DNA of 18,105 nucleotides from Candidatus Iainarchaeum sp. (GTDB taxonomy: Archaea; Iainarchaeota; Iainarchaeia; Iainarchaeales; JAAZKV01), in NCBI GenBank assembly GCA_028691435.1, contig JAQUZG010000001.1, positions 1 through 18,105 on the forward strand, written 5' to 3'. Below the pieces are notes generated by a model, which was given only the letters and a program-made list of their open reading frames with translations, did no database searches and was not told the DNA's origin. Positions 1 to 9,000 of the stretch are shown here, piece by piece. Positions within the stretch are counted from its first letter, which is position 1. Each line of letters opens with the position of its first letter. Both the position numbers and the translations under genes were made by a program.

Positions 1-393
1 TAAAGGATTAATATGAAAATTTAATTTTGGAATTATTCCATTAATTAAAACTGGTTCATGATGATCTAAAATAAAAAATGAATCTGGTGAAAAGTTTTCA
101 ATTAAATGATCTAATTGACCTGAACCAAAATCAACAAACAAAAAGTTTTTACCCAAATATTTTATTTCATTAATATTTTCTTTATACAATTGTTTAAGAC
201 AAATATGGTTTACTTTTTTTCCTAATCTAAGAAGTGATTTTATACAAATTGATCCTGATGTTAAACCATCTGCATCATAATGATGAACAACTACAAAATC
301 ATCTAAATCTTTTGATTTGATATGATTTGCTAATTTTTGCAAATCTGAAAAAAAATCTTTTTCGTTACGTTCTTCATTAAATTGATTGTGCAT
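1..393 (-). CDS. DHH-family phosphoesterase, archaeal RecJ/GAN-like (N-terminal part)
   Basis: The gene is read leftward from an ATG at 393-391 and runs off the window start, leaving 131 residues. DHH-superfamily motifs are visible in order: HYDADG (residues 38-43), an Asp in VDFGSG (D88), the signature DHH (110-112), and HINP near residue 127. These Asp and His residues bind the divalent metals of DHH phosphoesterases. Archaeal members of this type are RecJ-like 5'-3' single-strand nucleases or the GINS-associated nuclease GAN; the visible part cannot separate these from a related oligonucleotide phosphodiesterase. A TATA-like element at about 413-426 lies some 26 nt before the ATG, which points to a leaderless mRNA divergent from the coiled-coil gene. 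The DHHA1 substrate domain expected downstream is outside the window. Confidence 0.85.
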   Translation of the reverse strand, partial: MHNQFNEERNEKDFFSDLQKLANHIKSKDLDDFVVVHHYDADGLTSGSICIKSLLRLGKKVNHICLKQLYKENINEIKYLGKNFLFVDFGSGQLDHLIENFSPDSFFILDHHEPVLINGIIPKLNFHINPL

Positions 394-525
394 AATTTAA
401 TTGATGTAAAAAACATTATAAATAAATTGTAACTAACTAGCCGATAAACATAATTTAATTAAAAATTATAAAAATTATTAATTTAGCAAGATAATGTTAA
501 AAGGAGATTGCTAAAGAAAGTAAAT

Positions 526-1836
526 ATGTTTTCATTAATCAATAGAATAAAAATGATGTTAAAAAAAGAAAAAAAAGAACAGAGTGAATTAAATGTCGAT
601 TATGAAAATTTTAAAGATTTAATTAAATCAAATTTTGAAATAAAAGAAAAAAATTTAGTTTTAGAAATTTCAAAAGAATTAACTGAATTAAAATTTACTT
701 ATGAAAAAATAATAAATTTAATTAAAAAAGTGGAAGAAAAGGATATTGAAGAAAAAGAAAATTTACGTCTTAATAAAGCAGTTTTAACTGCAAAAAATCA
801 AATAGAAAAACAACTTGGAAAAACAATAGAAAAAATAAAACCCATTGAATCAAATGACTTAATGCAAATCTATGAATATTCAAATAAAAGCCATAGCACA
901 CTAGTTAACGAAATTGTGTCTTTTCAACGAAATATAACTTATACAAGTATTTACATCAAAGATGAAATGCGAGAACTTGGTGAAAATTTACAATTATTAT
1001 TAAATAATTATGAATCAATAAATGAAAAAATAAATAAAGAAAAAGATATTTTTGAATTTAAAAAAATTAAAGAAGAAATTGAATTAATTAAACAAAAAAA
1101 AGGAAAAATAATTAAAATTAATGAAGAAATAACAGATATAGAAAAAGTAAAAGCTGAAAATCAATTAGAATTAACTAATCAAAACAAAAAACTTGATGAA
1201 TTAAATAAAAGCGAAGAAATGAAAAAAATAAACGAATTTGTTGAACAATTAAAAACTATAAATGAAAAAAGAGAAAATATTAAAATTGAAATTAATTCAT
1301 TAATTGCAACTATTGATAGACCACTTCAAAGATTTAATTCATTAGTTGAAAGTGGAAGATGGAAAATTGATAAAGAATATTTAGAATTATCTAATGAATA
1401 TTTAAGTAATGGATTAAATGCAATAAAAAAAGATATAAATGGAGAAAAATTAAAACAAATTTTAAGAGAAGTTTTACAAGCAATAGATAAAGAAAAAATT
1501 GATTTAAAAGATAAAGAAAAAGAGAAAAAAATTGAAGCTATAAATAATTTAATAAATTATGATTTTTTTCAAAAAACATTTTGGGACATAAACGAATTAC
1601 AAAAAGAAGAAATTCAAATCAATAAAGAATTATCAAAAATAACTACCTTAAATGAAAAAAAAGATATTAGTAAAATAATAATTCAATTAAATGAAAAGAA
1701 CGATTTAATTGAAAAAGAAATTAATATAAAAAATAATGAAATAAAAAAAATTGATGATGAAATTTTAGAAATAAATAAAAAAGTTGAAATATTTGGTAAA
1801 AAAATACTTAATAAAAAAATAAATATTATAAATTAG
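526..1836 (+). CDS. Coiled-coil protein of unknown function
   Basis: This is a 436-residue protein (442 if the in-frame TTG at 508 is used). It is almost entirely predicted helix and coiled coil, rich in Glu, Lys, Ile and Asn. There is no signal peptide, membrane span or recognisable catalytic motif. The least repetitive part lies about two-thirds along, with IDRPLQRF followed by SGRWKID and LELSNEYL, and may be a small globular insert in an otherwise SMC/SbcC-like coil. The start is uncertain. AAGGAG at 501-506 is too close to TTG 508 (1 nt) and rather far from ATG 526 (19 nt), while the TATA box at about 465-477 predicts an RNA start near 495. I chose ATG 526. It looks cytoplasmic and is probably structural or scaffold-like; I do not recognise a family. 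Confidence 0.7.
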   Translation: MFSLINRIKMMLKKEKKEQSELNVDYENFKDLIKSNFEIKEKNLVLEISKELTELKFTYEKIINLIKKVEEKDIEEKENLRLNKAVLTAKNQIEKQLGKTIEKIKPIESNDLMQIYEYSNKSHSTLVNEIVSFQRNITYTSIYIKDEMRELGENLQLLLNNYESINEKINKEKDIFEFKKIKEEIELIKQKKGKIIKINEEITDIEKVKAENQLELTNQNKKLDELNKSEEMKKINEFVEQLKTINEKRENIKIEINSLIATIDRPLQRFNSLVESGRWKIDKEYLELSNEYLSNGLNAIKKDINGEKLKQILREVLQAIDKEKIDLKDKEKEKKIEAINNLINYDFFQKTFWDINELQKEEIQINKELSKITTLNEKKDISKIIIQLNEKNDLIEKEINIKNNEIKKIDDEILEINKKVEIFGKKILNKKINIIN

Positions 1837-1926
1837 ACAAATTCTTTAAAACGTCAAAATTTAGGAAAATAAAGAAGAAAGCAAATTTTTATAAAATTAA
1901 CGAATTGTTATGTATATAGGATTAGT

Positions 1927-2520
1927 ATGGTTAATGAAGACAATAAAATCAAATTATATAAGCATTTACTCAAAAAGTATGCTGATATAATTAATCAAAG
2001 AGAACAACGAACAATTGGTGAAATTAAATCTTTGGTTAATGGAACAGATTTAACTGTACAACAATTTATTGATGAATTTAAAGACCCATTTTATAAATTT
2101 GAAGAAGATTATTTTGATGTATTAAAAGAAGTCTATGAAAAAATAACAAAAGAAATTGAATTTACTGAAATTGAAACAAACATAAATTATTGGTTAAGCG
2201 CAAAAGAAATAATTGAATTAAAAGTTGCTGATGATGAAGATTTTGCTGTTTTTACTTGTGCATGCATGAAAGCACTTGATGATGATAAAGCAGAAGTAAT
2301 AATTGCTGAATTAGATAATCTAAAACCACATGCATTTGTAATTACAACAATAAATGATAAATATTTACTTATTGATCCAACACAAAAACATGATCTTGAG
2401 AAATATTATGGAAATAAATTAGATGTTGTAAAAAATTATACTTATGAAAATCAAAAAATAAAGAGATTTTTGTATAGATTTAATTCTAATAAATATGAAC
2501 AATTTTTTGAAGATACTTAA
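1927..2520 (+). CDS. Transglutaminase-like fold protein, catalytic Cys absent
   Basis: This 197-residue soluble protein resembles archaeal transglutaminase-like (papain-fold) domains in its second half. The motif usually written G-D-C-D-[DE]-[YF]-A appears as ADDEDFA (101-107), so the nucleophilic Cys position is Asp103. The other two triad positions are present: His in PHAFV (H135) and Asp in LLIDPT (D150). C111 and C113 lie in the following helix and are not at the canonical place. The N-terminal 90 residues are helical and unrecognised. Retained His and Asp with a lost Cys suggests a binding or structural pseudoenzyme. A TATA-like TTTATAAAA at about 1888-1896 puts the RNA start a few nt before the ATG. 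Family assignment is by motif pattern only, with moderate certainty. Confidence 0.6.
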   Translation: MVNEDNKIKLYKHLLKKYADIINQREQRTIGEIKSLVNGTDLTVQQFIDEFKDPFYKFEEDYFDVLKEVYEKITKEIEFTEIETNINYWLSAKEIIELKVADDEDFAVFTCACMKALDDDKAEVIIAELDNLKPHAFVITTINDKYLLIDPTQKHDLEKYYGNKLDVVKNYTYENQKIKRFLYRFNSNKYEQFFEDT

Positions 2521-2547
2521 AAAAGTAAGTTATTCAGTAAAAAGACA

Positions 2548-2590
2548 TTTTTATAAATCAAACTATTAATAAAATAAATAAAATGGTGAT
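2548..2590 (+). promoter_or_regulatory. Promoter and ribosome binding site of the ferredoxin-GGR operon
   Basis: A TATA box (TTTTTATAAA, 2548-2557) lies about 25 nt before a predicted RNA start near 2580. GGTGAT (2585-2590) is a strong archaeal Shine-Dalgarno 4 nt before the ferredoxin ATG. A second one, GGTGAG (2768-2773), begins on the last base of the ferredoxin stop codon and serves the reductase. Confidence 0.6.
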
Positions 2591-2594
2591 ATAA

Positions 2595-2768
2595 ATGGCT
2601 GCAAAAAATAATCCAAATAAATGTCTATATTGTGGTGGTTGTGTTGGAGTTTGCCCTGTACAAGCAATTACATTAAATGACACAAAAATTGTAATTGATA
2701 AAAATAAATGCATTAATTGTGGAGCATGTGTAAAAATTTGTTCAGTTAGTGCAATGGAATTAGAATAG
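2595..2768 (+). CDS. 2[4Fe-4S] ferredoxin
   Basis: This is a 57-residue protein with two complete CxxCxxCxxxC motifs: C10, C13, C16, C20 (followed by Pro) and C39, C42, C45, C49 (followed by Ser, not the usual Pro). The length and arrangement are those of a bacterial-type 2[4Fe-4S] ferredoxin, a cytoplasmic low-potential electron carrier. The ATG at 2595 follows GGTGAT by 4 nt. The reductase gene starts 10 nt after the stop, with its ribosome binding site overlapping that stop, so the two are almost certainly co-transcribed and translationally coupled. A ferredoxin next to geranylgeranyl reductase is known in methanogens, where it supplies the reductase with electrons. The same role is inferred here. 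Confidence 0.9.
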   Translation: MAAKNNPNKCLYCGGCVGVCPVQAITLNDTKIVIDKNKCINCGACVKICSVSAMELE

Positions 2769-2778
2769 GTGAGTAAAA

Positions 2779-3990
2779 ATGGTTGATTATGAAGTAATAG
2801 TAGTTGGAGCTGGCCCAGCTGGATTAATAGCCGGATCAGATTTAGCAAAAGCTGGAATAAAAACACTAATTTTAGACAAAAAACAAGAAATTGGCTGCCC
2901 TAAAAGATGTGCTGAAGGATTAAGTATGAATTGGTTTAAAAGATTAAATTTAGAAGTTAAACCAAGTTTTTGTATTCAACCAATGCATGGTGCACAACTA
3001 TATTCACCAAATGGAAAAAGTATAATGTTTAAAAAAGAAGAATGTCAAGGATACGTTCTTGAAAGAAAAACTATGGAAAAAGAATTAGCAATCCAAGCTG
3101 TAAAAAATGGAGCTAAATTACTAATGAAAAATCAAGTAATTGGAGCAACAAGATTGAATGAAAGTGAAATAAAATTAGAAATTAGAGAAAATGATGAAAT
3201 AAAATATTACACATGTAATATTGTTATTGCTTGTGATGCAGTTGATTCATTAACATCAAAAATGCTTGGATTAAATACAAAACTTGATTTAAGAGAAATT
3301 GATGCAGGATATCAATATGAAATGACTGGAATAACTGGATATGATGAAAATTTATTACATCTTTATTTTGGAATAGAAGTTGCACCAAGAGGATATATTT
3401 GGATCTTCCCAAAAAGAGATGGGACAGCAAATGTAGGAATTGGAATTGGTGGATATATATCTAGTGAAACTAAAATGAATGCAAAACAATATTTAGATAG
3501 ATGGATTGCATCTCAACCAGGTTTAAAAGATGGTTCAATAATTGAAGTAAATGCTGGAACTATCCCTGTTGGAGGATTCCTTGAAGCAATGCAATTTGAT
3601 AATTTACTTGTTGCTGGTGACGCTGGACACATGGTTGACCCAGTTCACGGTGGGGGAATAGGTATTGCAATGGAAGGCGGAAGAATAGCAGCAAAACACG
3701 CTATTAAAGCTATAAAAGAAAAAAAGTATTCTAAAACAGATTTAGAAGGATATACTAAAGAATGGTATGAAACACGAGGAAATGAATTGAAAAAAAGATT
3801 AACTGCAAGACATTTACTTGAAGAATTAAAAGATGATGATTTCAATTACTTAGCTGAAAGTATAAGTATGGATGAAGCATTAAAAATTGGAAATAATAGT
3901 TTAAGTGGTTTAGAAAAAACAATATTATTTACAAAAAAATTAATCACTAGACCAGGATTAATAACATTATTAATGAAATATATGAAATAA
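2779..3990 (+). CDS. Geranylgeranyl reductase family protein (archaeal lipid saturation)
   Basis: This 403-residue flavoprotein has the full family layout. An N-terminal FAD-binding motif GAGPAG lies at about residues 10-15. It is followed by the PxxCxxG motif (P41, C44, G47), whose Cys is implicated in catalysis in studied homologues. GYIWIFPK (205-212) and the second FAD motif GDAGHMVDPVHGGG (280-293) follow. Family members reduce the geranylgeranyl double bonds of archaeal diether lipids or their precursors at the membrane. Length matches typical archaeal members (about 390-410). The start is fixed by GGTGAG 5 nt upstream. The preceding ferredoxin is the likely electron donor. Residues 151-157 read ACDAVDS where many relatives have a G-A-D-G pattern, a small deviation. 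Which lipid intermediate is the substrate cannot be read from sequence. Confidence 0.92.
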   Translation: MVDYEVIVVGAGPAGLIAGSDLAKAGIKTLILDKKQEIGCPKRCAEGLSMNWFKRLNLEVKPSFCIQPMHGAQLYSPNGKSIMFKKEECQGYVLERKTMEKELAIQAVKNGAKLLMKNQVIGATRLNESEIKLEIRENDEIKYYTCNIVIACDAVDSLTSKMLGLNTKLDLREIDAGYQYEMTGITGYDENLLHLYFGIEVAPRGYIWIFPKRDGTANVGIGIGGYISSETKMNAKQYLDRWIASQPGLKDGSIIEVNAGTIPVGGFLEAMQFDNLLVAGDAGHMVDPVHGGGIGIAMEGGRIAAKHAIKAIKEKKYSKTDLEGYTKEWYETRGNELKKRLTARHLLEELKDDDFNYLAESISMDEALKIGNNSLSGLEKTILFTKKLITRPGLITLLMKYMK

Positions 3991-4039
3991 TTCATATATT
4001 TCCAATCAATTTAATATTCTTTTTATTTAACTAATTATT

Positions 4040-5128
4040 ATGGAAATTAAAATTAATAATTTAACATTAAAACATTTAATAGAAGAAAATCGAATTCTTG
4101 AAAATGGTTTTATTAATAATATTCAAACAACTAATGGTGATTTATTAAAATTAAAAATTCATACAAAGATTGGAGACAAAACAGTAATTTTTACAAGTAA
4201 TTATTTTTATATTAGTGAAAAAAGTATTAATGCTAAAATGAATCCTGGTGGATTTTCATCATTACTTAAAAAATATTTATTTAATCAAAGAATAATTTCA
4301 ATTAAACAAAAAGAATTAGATAGAATTATAATATTTGAATTTCCAAGTTGTTATTTAATATTTGAATTTTTTTCAAAAGGAAATGTTGTTTTATGTGATA
4401 AAGAATATAAAATCATAAAATCAATGAGAAAAGAAAAATGGAAAGATAGAGAGTTAAAAAAAGATGAATTTTATAAATTTCCAACATCAAAAGGAAAAAA
4501 TGTTTTAACTGAAAATGTTAAAGACTTTATTAAAGATATTAAAAATAATCCTAAAACTTGTTTTGGAGCAGTTATTGATATACTTAATATAGCTCCAGAA
4601 ATTGCCGAATTTGTTTTTGAAAAAAATAAATTTGAAAAATTAAAAAATGCAAAAGATTATAATGAAAAAGAAATAAAAAAAATATTTCAGGAAATAAAAA
4701 AAGTTTATGAGAGTAAATCAAATTTAATTTATTTAAATAATAAAATTTTATATTCTATAAAATTAGATGAAAAAAAAGAAGAAAAAGTATATCCATCGAT
4801 TAATAATGCATTAAATGAATTAACCCAAATTTGCATAAAAAAAGAAGAAAACAAAGTCGAATTAAATGAACAAATAAAAAAAACAAATAAAAATGAAAAT
4901 TACACAGAACAAATAAAAGAATTTGAAAAAAAAGAAAAAGAGTTTAAGTTAATTGGTGAAAAAATTTATGAAAATTATAATAAAATAGAGGATATAATAA
5001 ATTTAATTAAAAAAGGTAAAGAAAAAGGCTTTTGTGAAAGAGATATTGTAAAGAAAATTAATTCTCTTAAACAATATAACATCAAAAAGCTTTATTTGAA
5101 GGATGATCGAGTAATAATAGAAATTTAA
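4040..5128 (+). CDS. NFACT-family protein (Rqc2/NEMF/RqcH type) lacking NFACT-R
   Basis: This 362-residue protein shows the NFACT-N domain clearly: NPGGFSSLLKKYL (68-80), the conserved DR dipeptide (D94-R95) in KELDRIIIFEF, KGNVVLCDKEYKII (113-126) and KWKDRELK (134-140). A helical stretch and a coiled-coil region (about 205-335) follow. Full NFACT proteins of roughly 550-700 residues then carry NFACT-R (DUF814). Here the protein stops at the point where NFACT-R should begin, and a convergent gene starts 2 nt later. Characterised members bind the large ribosomal subunit with peptidyl-tRNA after ribosome splitting and add C-terminal tails to stalled chains; the DR motif matters for tailing in bacterial RqcH. 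A TATA-like TTTAATATT at 4010-4018 about 25 nt before the ATG suggests leaderless initiation, separate from the reductase gene 49 nt upstream. Confidence 0.85.
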   Translation: MEIKINNLTLKHLIEENRILENGFINNIQTTNGDLLKLKIHTKIGDKTVIFTSNYFYISEKSINAKMNPGGFSSLLKKYLFNQRIISIKQKELDRIIIFEFPSCYLIFEFFSKGNVVLCDKEYKIIKSMRKEKWKDRELKKDEFYKFPTSKGKNVLTENVKDFIKDIKNNPKTCFGAVIDILNIAPEIAEFVFEKNKFEKLKNAKDYNEKEIKKIFQEIKKVYESKSNLIYLNNKILYSIKLDEKKEEKVYPSINNALNELTQICIKKEENKVELNEQIKKTNKNENYTEQIKEFEKKEKEFKLIGEKIYENYNKIEDIINLIKKGKEKGFCERDIVKKINSLKQYNIKKLYLKDDRVIIEI

Positions 5129-5146
5129 ATTACTTTTTAGTAATTT
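5127..5146. terminator. Inverted repeat on both convergent stop codons
   Basis: AAATTACT (5127-5134), a TTTT loop, and AGTAATTT (5139-5146) form a perfect 8-bp inverted repeat. It contains the stop codons of both the NFACT gene (+) and the PRC-barrel gene (-). The position fits a bidirectional terminator, though archaeal termination mostly depends on T-runs, so the hairpin role is inferred. Confidence 0.4.
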
Positions 5147-5402
5147 CTTCCATTAATTCTCTTTCATCTACAATAAAAACATCACTAACTGCTGTTACTG
5201 CTGAATAAGGGATTTCAATTATTTTATCCACATTAGTAGCTTTAGCAAAAAGTTTAGATGTTTTATCTACTTCAACAATCAAGTATTCTATTTCACCGCC
5301 AACTTCAGCAACAATCATATCAGATAATTTTCCGATTTCGTCGCCTCGATTAGTGATTACTCTTTTTGATGCTAATTGTCTTGCGATTGTATATTTGTAC
5401 AT
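5130..5402 (-). CDS. PRC-barrel domain protein
   Basis: This 90-residue protein is essentially one PRC-barrel: IARQLASKRVITNRGDEIGKL at about residues 6-26, beta strands through GGEIEYLIVEVD (35-46), then IEIPYSAVTAVSDVFIVD (62-79) with a short helical tail. PRC-barrels mediate protein interactions, and in Haloarchaea small PRC-barrel proteins act in cell division with SepF. Whether this one does so is unknown. The ATG at 5402 follows a GGTG ribosome binding site at 5409-5412 (6 nt gap), and TTTATAAATAAG (5436-5447, minus strand) is a good TATA box. The stop lies 2 nt from that of the convergent NFACT gene. A second PRC-barrel gene of different sequence is at 14534-14866. Confidence 0.85.
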   Translation of the reverse strand: MYKYTIARQLASKRVITNRGDEIGKLSDMIVAEVGGEIEYLIVEVDKTSKLFAKATNVDKIIEIPYSAVTAVSDVFIVDERELMEEITKK

Positions 5403-5595
5403 ATTTTACACCTTTAATACTATATGGAAGACGAACTTATTTATAAATATTTCTGCATTATAAAAAAATTAAAAAATTGTTTATGTATAACACAAGGTTT
5501 TTAAAAAAATGTGTTAAAGAACAAAATAAAAATTATGTATATTTATTTTTTTATACAATAGAAAGGTTTAAAAAATAGAAAATAATTATTCATGT

Positions 5596-5949
5596 ATGAG
5601 TCTAGATGATGCAATTGACGGAGATTATAATTCTGAAATAGTTCCAAGATCAAAAAAAAGAGGAAAAGGTCCAAACTTTGAAATAAAAAACATTTTTACA
5701 AATAAATCATTCTTAATATTCATAGCAGGATTAATAATTGGATTAATTTTAGGTTATTATCTATTAAATGGACTAATTGAACAAAATTATAAAAATGAAC
5801 TAATGTCAAATATTACTGAAAAAAATTTATTAAAAAATGAAAATAACTGTTTATATAAATTAGTTCCAAATCCTAAAGAAGCAATAAATAATTGCGTAAT
5901 TACAATTAAATCTTTAAATGCTGATAAAAATCAAATTGACACTAATTAA
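5596..5949 (+). CDS. Small single-pass membrane protein, unknown
   Basis: This 117-residue protein has an acidic then basic cytoplasmic N-terminus (SKKRGK, 19-24), one hydrophobic span (about residues 38-60) and a roughly 55-residue hydrophilic C-terminal domain. Positive charges before the span predict N-in, C-out topology. The outside domain has two Cys (C85, C100), a possible disulfide. No family is recognised. A TTTAAAAAATAG element at about 5567-5578 lies some 25 nt before the ATG, so leaderless initiation is likely. It precedes the giant lipoprotein-like gene by 60 nt in the same direction, and both products are predicted to face outside, so they may work together at the cell surface. 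Confidence 0.65.
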   Translation: MSLDDAIDGDYNSEIVPRSKKRGKGPNFEIKNIFTNKSFLIFIAGLIIGLILGYYLLNGLIEQNYKNELMSNITEKNLLKNENNCLYKLVPNPKEAINNCVITIKSLNADKNQIDTN

Positions 5950-6009
5950 CATTCAACAATAAACGAAAATCAAAAAAACTTTTTAAATTAATAAAAAAAT
6001 CAAATCAAT

Positions 6010-9000
6010 ATGAAATGTTTAAATATATTGATTTTAAGCTGTTTAATTTTCTTTTTTTTAATTGGTTGTACAACATTAACAAGAGAAGAAAAAAATTTAT
6101 GTTATGAATTTACAACAAAAAGTTATCACACTATTCCAAAATGTGATACTGAAGAAAAATGTTTTATTGAAACTGAAAAATATTTTAAAACAAATTTTGA
6201 TATGTTTGAAGAAACAGATTTATATTATATAAAAAATAATGTTGGGCGAAGTTGGTTTTATTATAACAAAGCTGAAAAAGAATTAGAAAAATTATCAAAA
6301 TTATGTTTTGATGGAAATGCATTTTTACTAACTGGAAATATTAATCAAATTAAGTTTTATTTAAGTAATGCATTTAATGAAATTGACTTGGCTATGCAAA
6401 AAAATATTGACTTGACAATTAAATTAGGAAATAAACTAGATAATGAAGACATTAATCAAATAAAAGAAGAAGAAATATTTCAATCATATACTGAAATTAA
6501 ACAAATAATTAGTGAATTTCAAACTAATAATTACAATAGTGAAAGTTATGCAACATATTATTTAAGTAAAATTGAATCATTTAAGAATAAAAAACCAAAT
6601 TATAAATATTTGATTGAAAATAAGCCACTAACATTTATAAGTTCACAAATTGACTATAGTGATTTAAAAAAATATGAATTGAATATACCAGTTATAAAAG
6701 AAAGTTTTCTAAATCTTGCAAACTATATTGAATATTTAATTTATAAGTCAGCTAGTTTTAATGAGTTAAAAGAATTTCCTGCAAAAGATTTTATTATTTT
6801 ATATACTGAATTAGCAGGAACAAAAAATTCAACATTTGAAAAATTTTTTACGTTAATGAATAAAACTTCAACTAATTATTCAATAATAAAAAATGAAATA
6901 AATAAATTAATTCAAGAAAACAATAAGCTTGAAATAGAGTGTAATAATTTAAATAAATCAACAACAAAAGAATACAAACTTATTGAAAATAATCTAATTT
7001 CATCAACAATAAAATCAAATAAAAACTTAGAAGAAGAATACTTAAAATATCAAAAAGAATTTAATGAATTAAAAATCAAAATTAGCAAAAATATTATAAG
7101 TAAAGGTCAACAACTAGCTAAATTAAAAGAAATAAAAAATTATTTTGAATTATTAAAAAAAAGTTTTGTTGAAAAAGAAACAATCTATAATAAAAATTTA
7201 CAAACTCAATGCGATAATTTTGCAATTAAATTAAAAAGTGAAAAATTTACAAATTTAAATAATATTTGTCAAAATTTAAAAAACGAAATTAATTATATTT
7301 CAACACAAGTCATTGAAAATAATAATGAATTAAAATTAACTTATTGTACAACATTAATAAATAAACAAAAAGAATTAGAAAGCGCAATTGAAGATTTTAT
7401 TGCTTTTGAAGAAAATAAAATAGAAAAAACCGCTGATTGTTTTAAAAATATTGAAGAAATATTAAAAAATTATAATGAAAATTATTTAAAAAATAAATTT
7501 TTAAATTTAAAAAATGAAAATGTAACTAATGAAAATTTATTTTATTTTGAAGAAAAATGTAATAATTTATTAATAGAAATAGACAATAAACTAAAAACAA
7601 ACAAAGATGTATTAGATATAATTTCAAAATATAATTTACTATTAAATAAGCAAAAAGAATTAAAATCATATTCAATTTATTTTGAAAAAAATGAAATAGA
7701 TGAATTAATTAAAAAAATAAATAAATTAATTCTTGAAATTGACAATAATTTTAATTATATAGAATCACCCACACTTAACACATTAGCTTTATCAAAAATT
7801 TATTTAAAAAAAGAAACATTACAAATAAAATTAAATGAAATTAATAAGATAAATAATTCTGAATTAGAGTTATTAAAAAAATATATTTTTGAAAATATGA
7901 TTATTGAATATATTAATGAAAATAAAATAAAATTAATATTAAACAATATTTTTAAAGAAATAAATAGTAATTCAAAAGTAATTATTGATTTAAATGATTA
8001 TCAAAATCTTGAATATTCTACAATAAATGTTACAAATATAACTTTTAACCAATTTACAAAAAAATTAGAAATTGAGTTTAATAAATTAAATAAAGCAACT
8101 AATGAAATAATAATTAATGGTAGTTTAAACATTGAAAAAGATATTCAAGAAAAAATAATTTTTTCAAATAACAAATTATCATTAATACAAAAAATAATAA
8201 AATTAAAAAATAAAATAAATTTAAATCAAATAAATTTTAATGAAGATTCTTTAAATTCAGAAAAAATAATTATTATATATAATGATTCTGAAATAAAATC
8301 TAGTATTAATAAAAATAAAGTTAATTTCACAATATATGATTATGATTCTTCAAAAGAAATTTATATATCTTATTATTTAACAAATTTAATCCACATTGAT
8401 AAATATTTAATAGATAATCGAGAAATTTCTTTAAATAAAAATAAAATAAATTATAAAGTATTTATAAAAAATAATTATTCTAAAAAAATTTCATCAAGCA
8501 TAATACTTGATGAAATATTAAACGAATTTGTTGAAAGTATAAAAATTTATGAAAATAAAGAATTATCTTTTGAAAAAGTAAATAATCAAATTATAATAAA
8601 TAATTTTAATTTAGAAAGTAAAGAAGAAAGAATAATTTATATTGAACTTACTATAACTGATAATGAAGAATATTATAAAAATATATTAAATAATTTATTA
8701 GATCGATTAAATTATTATGAAGAAAAAGAAATAAGTTCAAAAATAAAAAGTTTGTTACAAATCAGTTTTAACCAAGAATTAATTAAAGATATTGAAAAAA
8801 TAATAAAAGATGCCACAAACAAATTAATTGAATTTGATAAAAATAAAGAAAAACTAATAATTATTGAAAGTATTAAAATAAAAATTAACGAAAAACTTAC
8901 TGAATTAGAAAACTATTATAATCAATTAATTGACTTTGGATTAGAAAAAGAAGCAAAATCGTTGTATGACAAATTAGAATTAATAAAAAAATTAAATATA

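Noticed and set aside
2338..2345. GTAATTAC inside the transglutaminase-like gene (another at 5896-5903)
   Set aside because: Both are in coding sequence and spell Val-Ile-Thr; chance copies at the expected rate.
2558..2866. Minus-strand frame of 102 codons over the ferredoxin and reductase start
   Set aside because: Antisense shadow: the plus strand encodes an unmistakable ferredoxin with eight Cys ligands and the FAD motif of the reductase.
3224..3845. Two minus-strand frames inside the reductase gene
   Set aside because: Fully inside a well-supported gene on the other strand and without any recognisable motif.
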